Made by a program: the position numbers and the translations under genes. From Datura wrightii (lineage: Eukaryota > Streptophyta > Magnoliopsida > Solanales > Solanaceae), in assembly GCA_035772735.1 (NCBI GenBank), contig JASDFA010000019.1:70222001-70286000 (forward strand): DNA of 64,000 nt. The letters run 5' to 3'. The notes beneath the pieces are model-generated. The model worked only from the letters and a program-made list of their open reading frames with translations, was not told the origin of the DNA and made no database searches. Each line of letters opens with the position of its first letter. The stretch's first letter is position 1. Below are positions 32,967 to 43,744 of this stretch, one piece after another.

Positions 32967-35351
32967 CTGGCAAAGGACAAGGAGCTGGTGGAATCTTATA
33001 CAGAGCCTGAACGTGAATTTCATAATAAACGCAGAGAAGCTCTACAAAAGAAGCTGCAGTTGCTCAGACAGTCTATTATGGAGCAACAAAATCCACCGGT
33101 TGTGAGGGCAGTGTTAGTGCCCGATGAAGCAGCAGCAAGGCCGGTTCGCGAGGTGGCAATCCCACATACCAACAATGTACATTCTAGTATCCGCAAACCA
33201 GAGCCTGGAGGGAGGTTTGAATTGAAGCAGAACATATTGCACACAAGCGGGCAATTTACCGGTCTCCCTCATGAAGACCCACAACAACATCTCCAGAATT
33301 TTTTGGAGATAAGTGACACTTATATACCCGCTGGAGTGTCACCTGATTATGTTCGGCTCACCCTATTTCCTTTTTCCTTAATTGGTGAAGCCAAGAGGTG
33401 GTTAAAAGCTGAACCACCAAATTCTATATCAACGTGGGATGATCTAGCACGGAAGTTTTTGATAAGATTTTTTCCCTCTGGTAAAACAGCCAGACTTAGA
33501 AGTCAAATTCTAAGTTTCAAACAGAGGGAGGGAGAAAATTTATATCAAGCGTGGGAAAGATTTAAATCCATGTTGCGGGACTGTCCTTATCATCATCAGT
33601 CCAATAAGGTGTTGGTACACACATTTATTGAGGGTTTGGAACCCCATACTAAAATTTTGTTAGACTCAGCAGCTGGAGGGCAAGCGCTGGAAAAGACTTA
33701 TGAGGAGCTGTACACTTTGCTCAACCCAATTTCACAGGGCAATCCCGAATGGAATGCCGATTCATCACGAGGTGGAGCAAGGAAAGCAGCAGGAGTGCTT
33801 GAAGTGGATGGATTTACAGCTATCGCTGCACAGATAGCTGCCTTGCAGAATCAGTTGAACAACCACTTCAGCAATATGCACTTGAACCAGCCGTCAGCTT
33901 CAGTCAATGCGGTCCAGCAAATGTGGTGTGAAGTGTGTGGTAGCAGTGAGCACTCAGCTGAGTGTTGTGGAGCAAACCCAGATTCGGTTAACTTTGTGGG
34001 CAATGCACAAAGAAATCAGCAGCAGTTTGGTAGTGGCTACAACTTAAATTGGAGGAACCATCCAAATTTTTCGTGGGGTAGCAACAACCAACAAGGCCAA
34101 AGTTCGGGTCAGGGTATGCACAGGAATCAAGGAGGGCAACAGAACTACCAATCTCAATTCAGAAATCACAATGCCCCTCCTCCACCACCATCACCTACCA
34201 TTGAAGAAATGTTCAAGACCATGATAGCTAATCAGGCGCAATTGCAGGCTGACTATGTTAAATTGGCGGCCGAAGTGAAGAATAATCAATTTGCGACCAA
34301 GGCTCTTGAGTATCAATTTGGGCAATTTGCTAGTGCCCAAAACACAAGACCCATAGGAGGACTGCCTAGCGACACGGATCCTAATCCGAAGCAGGTAAAT
34401 GCAGTGACCACGAGGAGTGGTTTGCAGTTGAAGGAGGTGGAATAGGAAAGACTGCCTCAAAAGTCAGGAGCAGCGGATGTTGAGGAGGAACAAAGTTCTG
34501 ATAGGGGGAAGACCAAAGAAGCTGAATCAGAAAGGCCTCCACCCCCGTTCCCTCAACGACTCAAGAAACACAAGGAGGAGGCGTGTTTCAAGAAATTTAT
34601 GGAGGTGCTTAAACATGTACATGTTAATTTACCTCTTGTTGATGTCTTGCAGGGAGTGCCAAAATATGCCAAATATATCAAAGACATCGTGGCCAACAAA
34701 AGTCGTTTGACTGAGGATGCCACGGTAGCTTTGACAGAGGAATGCACTTCCCGAGTTCAAAATAGACTGCCCACGAAGCTGAAAGATCCTGGAAGTTTTA
34801 CTATCCAGCTTACAATTGGGCAGAGTATCTGAGCTCGTGGATTATGTGACTTGGGGGCGAGCATAAATCTGATGCCATCTTCGGTATTCAGAAAGTTAGG
34901 TCTAGGGAGTCCTAGACCTACAACCGTAATCTTGCATCTAGCAGACAGATCCTTAGCTAGGCCGGATGGCATTGTTGAGGATGTGCTTGTGCAACTGGGC
35001 TCCCTCATTTTTCCGATTGATTTTATTATTCTGGATTTTGAATCAGACGCTGAAGTCCCATTTATTTTGGGACGACCCTTTTTGGCAACCGGAAAAGCAT
35101 TAATTGACGTAGCTGCGAGTCAACTTACAATGCGAGCACATGACAAGGTAGAAGTGTTCGATGTGTACAAAACACCCAAGCTCCCGATGGTAAATGAGGA
35201 ACTCTCGGTGATCAATGTGATTGATCATGGGAAGGCTAATCAAATGAGTGAATCCCGAGAGTTGATGGGAAGACCACTAGACAAAGGTGAGCACTACTGG
35301 GGGGAGGTCAATGATCGTGAAAAATCGTCCATCACCCTAGTGGATGATTGA
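32967..35351 (+). pseudogene. gag-protease of family 2 copy 2, almost intact
   Basis: A single frame of about 794 residues with only two nonsense codons: TAG at 34443-34445 and TGA at 34830-34832. Copy 1 has CAG and CGA at these places, so both are C-to-T changes. Gag core: GQFTGLPHEDPQQHLQNF, YVRLTLFPFSLIGEAKRWL, ARKFLIRFFPSGKTARLRSQ. Zinc knuckle C-x2-C-x4-H-x4-C in CEVCGSSEHSAECC (about 33930). An asparagine/glutamine-rich segment follows, then a predicted helical segment. The protease motif is CDLGASINLMP (Asp codon 34848-34850), with ILGRPFLATG near 35065. The upstream stop is TAA at 32961. The first in-frame ATG comes only about 35 codons in. CTG at 32967 (ACACTGG, A at -3, G at +4) or a lost ATG are the likely starts. 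No RT follows. Confidence 0.93.
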
Positions 35352-35361
35352 GCATAAAGGA

Positions 35362-35408
35362 CGTCGAGCCGCGACGGTAAACCAGGCGCTGCACGGGCGG
35401 CAACCGTG
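35362..35408 (+). other. Post-protease double hairpin (family 2 copy 2)
   Basis: CGTCG (35362-35366) pairs with CGACG (35372-35376). CACGG (35392-35396) pairs with CCGTG (35404-35408), loop GCGGCAA. One base shorter than copy 1 but still able to pair. Confidence 0.7.
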
Positions 35409-35662
35409 AAAAATATTTTTTTCTTTTTTCTTTTGTTTAGTAAAGTGTAAATAGTTTTTATTTTATTTTTCTTTTTCTTGATTTAGTACAAATTTTTCGT
35501 TTTAGTTAGTATTTTTCATTTTAGTTAGAGAAATCTATTAATCTAACCAATTTTGTTTAGTAAGGTGATTTTCAGGTCAACCAGAGAAAAATATGCATGG
35601 AACCGGCAAGGAAAATGCAAGGTATGAAAAAATGAATAAAATGAAGAGACAGTGCACTGGGG

Positions 35663-35811
35663 CGTTGGCTCCGTGTCACGGAGCAAGGGCTCCGCGTTAC
35701 CCTTCGTGACACGTTGAGGTTAAATCTAAATTTTTAAAAAATTCCAGTGAGCCATCGCGTTGGCTCCGTGTCACGGAGGAGGGGTTCCGCGTTACCCTCC
35801 GTGACACGTTG
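35663..35811 (+). promoter_or_regulatory. Two internal palindromic modules (family 2 copy 2)
   Basis: Modules 35663-35716 and 35756-35811, near-identical to 27207-27355. The leader and intron donor (AAAG|GTATG at 36009) follow, then the element is cut at 36124. Confidence 0.7.
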
Positions 35812-36124
35812 CCCTATATTCAGTGCCGGGTCACACCGGGTTGCCGGGTGACCCGCGTGTTTTTCTTCTTTTTAACCCCCGAAAAACCCCTCTTTTCCTT
35901 CATTTTCTCGCTTCTCCGCGACCAAACACCTAAATTCCCTCTCCCAACCAACGTGCCACGCTACTAAACAAACAATTTGTCAAGTTTCGTCGGTTATTCA
36001 ACGTAAAGGTATGTTTTCCTAATTTCTCTCTAGTTTCTGTCGATTTTAGTCGAATTTGAGCATGGGAGGTGAGATAAATCACCCTAAGTAGCAATTTAGC
36101 ATGATGTTGAGTTATTCTTTGATT

Positions 36125-37777
36125 ATGATGCTGTTAAAAGATTATGATGTGAATATTCTATACCACCCCGGAAAAGCTAATGTTGTAGCAGATGCCCTGA
36201 GCCGTAAGTCAATGGGGAGTTTGGCGTATTTGCTACCTGAGAAGCGGGAGCTAGCCAAAGAAATTCATCAGTTAGCTGGTTTAGCCGTTCGAGTAATGGA
36301 AATAGAAAATAATGGAGCGGTAATTCAGAATTCTGCTGTGTCATCATTAGTTACAGAGGTGGAAGAACGACAGTACGAGTACCCTGATTTAGTCCAGCTC
36401 AGAGATAGAACTCAGAGAGGTAAGGAGTCAGATTTTCAGATAACTGAGGATGATGTGCTACGCTGTAAGGGCCGCCTCTGTGTCCCGAATGTTTTAGGGC
36501 TTCGCGGACGGATCATGCATGAGGTACATTACGCTCGCTATTCCCTTCATCCAGGAGCGACGAAGATGTACCACGACATCAGAGACATCTACTGGTGGCC
36601 AGGTATGAAAGCTGAGATCGCTGAATTTGTATCTAGATGTTCTAACTGTCACCAGGTGAAAGCGGAGCACCAGAAGCCGGGCGGTTTGACGCAAGATATA
36701 ACGGTGCCTATGTGGAAATTGGAAATGATAAACATGGATTTTGTAACAGGGTTACCCCGTACCAGACGCAGAAATGATTCCATTTGGGTAATAGTTGACA
36801 GGCTAACAAAATCAGCTCATTTCTTGCCAGTAAAGGCTACCTTCTCGGCTGAGGATTATGCCGAATTATATATCAGAGAAATAGTTAGATTACATGGAGT
36901 GCCAGTATCTATCATTTCAGATAGGGGAGCACAGTTCACAGCTAGATTCTGGCAGTCGTTTCAGAAAGGTTTGGGAACGCAGATTAACTTGAGCACAGCA
37001 TTCCATCCTCAGACAGATGGGCAGGCTGAACGTACAATTCAGACGCTCGAAGATATGCTATGAGCGTGTGTGCTAGATTTTGGGGGTAGCTGGGATGAGC
37101 ATCTTTCGTTAATTGAATTTGCTTATAATAACAGCTACCATTCAGCTATTCAGATGGCGCCCTTGGAAGCATTATATGGGCGAAAATGTAGATCGCCAAT
37201 TGGTTGGTTTGAAATAGGAGAATCAGCATTGGTTGGCCCAGACATTGTTCGGCAGTCGGAGGAAAAGATAAAGCTTATCCTAGAACGTTTACTGACTGCT
37301 CAGAGCCGCCAGAAGTCTTATGCAGATATGCGGCGCAGAAATCTAGAATTTGCGGTAAATGACTGGGTATATCTGAAAGTGTCCCCGATGAAAGGGGTAA
37401 TGAGATTTGGCAAGAAAGGCAAGCTTAGCCCGAGATTCATTGGGCCATATCAGATTCAGCGAAGAATAGGCCGAGTTGCATACGAATTGAACTTGCCTCC
37501 GGAGTTAGCATCTGTTCACCCAGTATTCCATGTATCTATGTTAAGGAAGTTCGTAGGATACCCTTCCACAGTAGTTCCAGTTCAGGATGTCCAGGTCACA
37601 GAAGAGTTAGCATATGAAGAGGTTCCCGTAGCTATCTTAGACAGATAGATTCGCAGGTTAAGGACTAAAGATGTTGCATCTGTCAAAGTATTGTGGCGTA
37701 ACAGGAACCGTGAGGAAATGACATGGGAAGCTGAAGAAGATATGAAATACAGATACCCTCACCTATTTCAGGCCTAG
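36125..37777 (+). pseudogene. Tekay-like gypsy pol, 3' part (RNase H end, integrase, chromodomain)
   Basis: Enters at the end of RNase H (LLKDYDVNILYHPGKANVVADALS). The integrase zinc finger is intact (HYARYSLHPGATKMYH, CSNC). The DDE core is intact (NMDFVTG, ISDRGAQF, QAERTIQ). Then FAYNNSYHSAIQMAP and the GPYQI and VHPVFHVSML motifs. The chromodomain-like end (VKVLWRNR, EEMTWEAEEDM) closes with TAG at 37775. Only two nonsense codons interrupt: TGA 37061-37063 and TAG 37646-37648, both C-to-T type. Its 5' end is fused in frame to family 2 intron sequence, giving a chance chimeric ORF from 36101. gag, protease and RT are gone. Confidence 0.93.
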
Positions 37778-38027
37778 TCAGGCGACAGGTATGTCCGTAT
37801 TATCACTTATGCAGTACCTTGTAGTTGTATGTGTGTGAATGAGAAAGATTGATACTTAGTTATCCAGTGGATCTTAAAATATTACGTGCAGTGCCTGTGT
37901 TGGACTTTTCTATATTTCAGGATTTTGCTATAGTCCATATTACAGGGGAAACTGTGCCGAAATTTTTCCAGAAAATAAGTTAGGTAGTCCTCTAGACAAC
38001 AGTGTACATTCGAGGACGAATGTTCTT

Positions 38028-38039
38028 AAGGGGGGAGAA
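38028..38039 (+). other. Polypurine tract of Tekay copy 2
   Basis: AAGGGGGGAGAA directly before the LTR, after CGAGGACGAATGTTC. Confidence 0.85.
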
Positions 38040-40578
38040 TGTTATACCCCGTAGAATTCCCGGCACCTAAGTGACCTATTCGAATGTTGGTTAAGCATAC
38101 TGGAAGGCCATACGTGCTAGGGAAAGGCCCGGGAAAAGATCGGACGAGAAACCTGTCGAACCATCGCGAAAGGAGCCGAGGTAGAACCCCTCCGCGATGG
38201 CAGCGTGTCACGGAGGAGAGGCCTCCGCGTTGGCTCCGTGACACGTTGGCCTTGTCCAGGCCCAAGTATATAAAGCCCACTTCGATTTTAAATCATTTAA
38301 ACACTTATTAACTTACAGAAAATAAAGAGTAAGCAGCAGAGAGAAGGTAGGAACGAAGGAGATATTATAATTTTCGTCCGATTACGCTGCTAAACGTTGT
38401 CCAAACTCAAATTAACTTCAGATACTGAGGTATTTAGCAGCAGAGAGCATTCCTACGGATTCAATTTCGTGAAATACGGCCGACGAATCGTCGAGCCACC
38501 GAGCTAAGGTAAGTGGAATTACTCTAAATTAGTGTCTATGTGTTCCTAGCTGTGAAGTGAATATTTCTCCTTTCTAGACCTCTGAAAAATAGCGAGTTTT
38601 CGACCGTCTTTCGATAAGCCTAAGTTTAGGCTATAAACTATATCGGAAGTGACGTTACTCTTTAAAGTAAAGTTGTGTTTAGTATTAATTGACATATTTA
38701 TGAATGCAGTTGGAAGGAAATAGTTGAAGTGCTGGCCGAGCCTCGTCCGACAGCCGGATAGTTCGAGAATAAGGTATGTAAAGCTAGTTTCCTCGGCAAG
38801 TTAGTAATCTTGGTACATTACAGTATTTTAAAGGCCAGTAGAATATTCAGAAGCCATGTATGGTGTTTATTACGAATGTTGGTACGATATTAAAAACATC
38901 ATGTTATGATCAGCGCGAGACTTGCTAGCACGATATAGATTTTAACATAAGTGTTAGGAACTGCATAGCATGCTCAGTATGTGATGTGACACAGAATGTT
39001 AGGATATCATTGTATTCAGTTGAAACCCAGTAAAGCAATGTAATATCTATAAGACATCTCAGAAATAGAATGATAAGATAAAGTGAAGCTAGAAAGCATA
39101 TTAGAACTAGTAAATCATGTTACTATAGAAGCTCAGTATACAGTATGGTATGGCAGAAGATTATATTTGTACATATACACTATTATCAGTCTCAGCATGT
39201 ATTAAATACGTACATATCGCTATCACTAGTTCAGCATGTAGTATGTACAAATACTTTATTATCATTAGCTTCAGTGTGTGGTATATGCAGATAGTATTAC
39301 TAGTGAGACTGTTGTATTGTTTGGGGTTGGATTACCTAGCATCCATGACCGCCCAGGGTTGATAGCTGTATCGACTCATCCGCCAGAGGACGAGGATATG
39401 TCGCTCTACGGAGTGGCATGCCGTCCCACAGGGGATGAAGATGGGATGCCAGTTTTCCCCATATTATGCCTTGGTCGGCTTTGATACACCCCTGTCGAGC
39501 GGATACGCCCGGGTGTTGATTCAGGAGTCCTTCGGACTCAGGTACAGTTATAGTCAGGGACTCAGCCAGCCCAAGTGCATACCTAGGGAACTGACACAAT
39601 GCTTACAGGGTTTATAGGAGATGGGATGACCGGGGTAGGGGTGTAGATTCCGTGCTGGTTGTACCTCCCGGCTTATGGGGGCCGGGTAAGGTTTGTGTGT
39701 GCTATGTTATGTTATGTTATGTTATGCCATGTTACGTTAGACACAAGTAGATCAGCAGTTGAGTGACACGTCTCCAGGTACGACCCCTATTTCCTTTCCG
39801 TATAAATGAGAGAAGGTATGACTTACATTATCAGACAGTTAATCTAATTCTTCTTACTTCAGTTTCATCAGTTACATTGTTGTTTTCAAGATTTTGCTTC
39901 CAGTTATTGCTTTACATACTCAGTACCAGCGGTACTGACGCCCGGTGGGGCGCTGCATTACTTGCCTGCAGGTACCCATAGACGAGCAGGCGATACTACG
40001 TGATTCCTGTCAGGGATCGAGTATTCAACTCCTGTCATCCGGAGACTGAATTCTAGAGGTGTATTTCAGTTTCTTTTGTTGTATAGTACGGGTAGGTCGG
40101 GGCCCTGTCCCGATCATTTCTATTGCTATTCCTAGAGGCTTGCAGTCTGTATATATTTCCCTGTGGTTAGATGAGCCGGTCGTGTGAGGCCGTGCAGTTG
40201 TATAGCTGTTAGTACTCTTTCTTTCTTTAATGTTGGCCGTGTGGGGCCATAGTTTGCCAGTAGTGGTGACCTTGCCGGTCACGTAGCTTTCTAGTACTTC
40301 ATGATTGAGTTATAGATAACTAGACAGCATGGTGGCCTTGTCGGCCCGCATAGGATTCCCTAAATTGATATGTTTCTAGTCAGCTGTCAGTACAGGTACA
40401 GGAGGCTATAGGCCAATGGGCCGGGGGCTGTGTTTACAGCCGTTATATAGCCCTTTGTTTCCAGAAATGTGAGTTAGAGCCAGCCAGGCACCAGATGTGC
40501 CCAGGCTTAGCAGTCCAGCAGTACAGGTCCTAATAGGGCACCAGGTGCCAGTCATACCCCCCAAGGCGGGGTGTGACA
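38040..40578 (+). mobile_element. 3' LTR of Tekay copy 2
   Basis: TGTTATACCCCGTAG to GGGGTGTGACA, 2539 bp, closely similar to 17341-19923. Module at 38188-38249, TATATAAAG at 38267-38275. A short ATGTT repeat lies near 39701-39735. It is followed by ATGGG of the element B LTR, its insertion site. ORFs at 39278-39617 are LTR sequence. Confidence 0.93.
38188..38249 (+). promoter_or_regulatory. CTCCGCG / CCGTGACACG module upstream of TATA (Tekay copy 2)
   Basis: Contains CCTCCGCGTTGGCTCCGTG and GACACGTTG, nearly the same words as family 2 (23387-23412). It ends 17 bp before TATATAAAG. Confidence 0.65.
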
Positions 40579-41963
40579 ATGGGTTCATAACTACTTTGGG
40601 TATTCACTCATGATTGTCACCAATACTTACTTATAGAACTGATAACTCAGGTTCATTCAAATGACCGATAAGTCCCTATTGAATGACTATACTCAATCAC
40701 TTCACCAAGTCTCATAAGCGGTTTCAAACTATCCATTATCACTAAGTTCCAAATTTAACTATCGTACGACCACAACTCAAGTTAATACAATTATTATCAA
40801 AATCAAGGCTCTGTTGTAATTCTCTTTTCCTAATCTCTACTTCTTAATCCTAAGAAAGTAAAGAATTCAAGCATGTCGTAATGTTGCACACCGATAATAA
40901 ATGTTTAAACATGAGGAGAATACAATATACGTATTTGTATTGGTTGTAGAATCACTTTGTGCAAGCCTAGCCTGTTAATCCACCATGGTTCCCACAACCC
41001 TAGCTATGGAGGTTTTAACCTCTCATAGTTGTAAGGTTGTGAATTGCATACATGATTAAAAACATAAATCAATACTTACAAATATGAATGAGGAAACACA
41101 TCCTTTAATTAATCAGCAAAATCTTAAAGAACAATTAACAAGAATAAAAAGAATTCAAGAAAAGGTTGATCACAAGTTAAATCATCTCAATTCTCTCTTT
41201 CTCTAATGTCTTTTCTGGCCCAAATTTGATCTCTACTGACCTTTCTCGACTTTTTTAATTAAAAAAACCTAAAAAGTGTTTCTACATACACAAGAATCCT
41301 TTTCCTAGGCTGACAGGGTGAATTTCCATATCTGGTTCCGCCTTCGTCATGAGTCAACCTATGACACGTAGAACTATCCTACGGCCCGTAGCACTATCCT
41401 ACGGCCCGTACCATCCTTTTGTACCTTGCATGACTGGATGAATTTTGGCTAAGTGTTGGATCCTGGTATGACTCGTACCTCTATCCTACGATCCGTAATG
41501 ATCTGCCTTGGCTTGGCTCTGAAACTTTGAAATTTTTCTGATGTTTATCACGACCGCCATGGTACGACTCGTACCTTCTTCCTATGGTTCATAGTTTCTT
41601 TTCGTAGCAGGAGTCAGCCTCTTGTGCATATTTTCTGATTCTTTTCTCAACTGCATCACCACGACTCGTACAAGCTTGGTATGACTCGTACTGAGATTCG
41701 TGAATTGCATCTCTTCAACCTTAGCCTTCTGCAACTTTTCACGGCCATCAGTACGACTCTTAGGACCTTCCTACGGCTTGTACTGTGGATTGCACTTTGA
41801 GCCTATTTTGCATACTTCAGACTTTCTTTTGCATTTTTTAACTCCAACACCAATTTATCCTTCAACCAAAGGAAAAGTGCCTTATATCCACATAAACACA
41901 CCTAAGTCTATGCTATTTTCTTAATTTTGAGCATCAAAAGTGCTATAGATCCACAGTACATCA
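40579..41963 (-). mobile_element. 3' LTR of element B, truncated
   Basis: Aligns with 49913-51152. Ends AGTACATCA. TACGACTCGTA array at about 41340-41800. The true outer end was lost with the Tekay insertion and deletion. Confidence 0.85.
41340..41800 (-). promoter_or_regulatory. TACGACTCGTA array in U3 (element B, 3' LTR)
   Basis: Examples are GGTATGACTCGTACC near 41465, GGTACGACTCGTACC near 41560 and ACGACTCGTACAAGC near 41660, plus paired CCTACGGCCCGTA variants near 41375-41410. Confidence 0.7.
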
Positions 41964-43470
41964 ACACCCTCAACTTAAGAATTTTGCATGTCCTCAGGCA
42001 AAGAAAAGACAAACTAAACACAACACTCCACTAGAAAATAGACTTAAGATACTACAACCAATACTCAAACAAAACTTGCACCTTCTATACAAACTCTATT
42101 GACCCTTTCTAATGGAACAACATCAGCTAATGCATTACAAAAAACCTCAAAACATCATAAAATAGGGATCAAACATGTCATCCATCTATAAAAAGGAAAT
42201 CAAGTCATCACCAATATTGTCCACACAGACCAATGCTAAAAGCAAACATAATCCATGTACCCTCACACAAATAAAGTCCCCACTCAGATATGAGATGTCA
42301 AACAAAACATGGGACTAGACAAGTAAGGCTCTCACTCTCACAAAGAAGTTACAAGTATTATGTGTCAGATACCATAGGTTTGCCCTTATTTTTTGTGCTT
42401 TGGTTTATTAGATGGTCGAGTTAGGATCACTATACGACTTGATATAACTTGTAATGTAGGCTTAGGGATGGACATGATAAAAATGGGAGATTTTATTAGA
42501 TCCCTTCCTTGGCACTACATACATTGGTTACACCATTCACCTATTTCACCCTTTTACTCTTTCATTCCCTCTTCTTCCATTTTTCTACCCTTTTTTACAC
42601 ATTTGCATGGGTGTGGTGGAGTTTTCAACTTTTTCATCATTTTGATTTTATTTTGAAATATCTTTTTCAAGATCTTCAACATTTTTCATCTCTTTTCTTT
42701 CCATCTCACCACACCTCATTTTTCACCATTTCTTTTCTCTTTTCTTTTCCTTTCTTCTGTTCCCACCATTTACGCACCCGTACTCTAACCACCCTCAACA
42801 TAAGCATTTTGCTCATGTTGAGGTTCACAATATCCAAGGAAGGACCAGGGCCAAAACAGGTTCATTGTAAAAAATGGGTACAGTAAATTGATAAATCAAA
42901 GAAACATGGTCTATTAAGGTTCAAACTTGGGATCATGGGATTCATGCAACTTTGGTAGGGTAATATAGGCTAAAAGTGAGATAAAAATGGCCTATGATCA
43001 TATCCTAACAAACCATCCTTAGCCAATACAAAGACCAACCAGGCAAGTTCTAGATCTTCAACACAATACCGAACTAAATACTATTCCTCACTCACACATG
43101 GTATGTGAACTATTTTCACCTCACCTGTCTGGTTTATACCTGGCTTAACAAAACTACTCATGTTGACAAACTAAATGACATCAAAATATCCATAACAATC
43201 ATGCATTTTGTCACAAATACATAGCTAATGCATCAGAAAATTTTTAAATAGGGTCAATTTGTTTACAAAAATCAAAACTAATGCATTTTTATTAGCTGAG
43301 TACTCCTAAGCTACTTTCTAATTAAAAAAAATCACAAACTAAAAAACATAAATCCTACACATGCCGGTTCTACTAGATAGCATGCCTGAGGGAAAAGAAA
43401 CATTGCAAGAAAAACCCTCAAACGAATCAAAAATCCCAAAAATCAAAAGTATACCCCGCTCCCCTTTTTG
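41964..43470 (-). other. Element B: 3' polypurine tract, post-ORF2 region and internal polypurine tract
   Basis: Minus strand CTTAAGTTGAGGGTGT borders the LTR. A plus-strand pyrimidine-rich zone spans 42540-42780. The internal polypurine tract (AAAAAGGGGAGCGGGG on the minus strand) is at about 43453-43468, preceded by AGGGACGAAGC. No coding sequence. Confidence 0.7.
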
Positions 43471-43744
43471 AAAAGTAAGCTTCGTCCCTAAAGCATCATC
43501 TATGAGAACATAGGGAAGAGAACATTCCTGTGGTGAACTAGGCGCTCCTGTCATCTTGTGGAGGTGGTACCTCTACTGTAGTAGTGGTGCTAGCGGTGGC
43601 TGGCACACTCAATAGTGTGTCTATAGGGGGAGTGTTCCCCTCCCCCCCATTAATTGTGACCACTTAGACGGCCTCTGTAACTGTCGGGGATGAATATGGT
43701 TCTCCTGAAGGGTCACAACCATTGGCAAGCTTGGGATGAACTAT

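Larger units (their letters stand above)
22933..36124 (+). mobile_element. Family 2 tandem: LTR - internal - LTR - truncated internal
   Basis: LTR 22933-24360, internal 24361-31395, LTR 31396-32825, second internal 32826-36124 cut off inside the ORF2 leader intron. The middle LTR serves as the 3' LTR of copy 1 and the 5' LTR of copy 2. The two LTRs and the two internals are about 98% identical by eye (roughly 25-35 differences per 1.43 kb LTR). This is the structure expected from unequal recombination between LTRs. The right end was lost in a deletion that joined it to Tekay pol. Confidence 0.9.
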
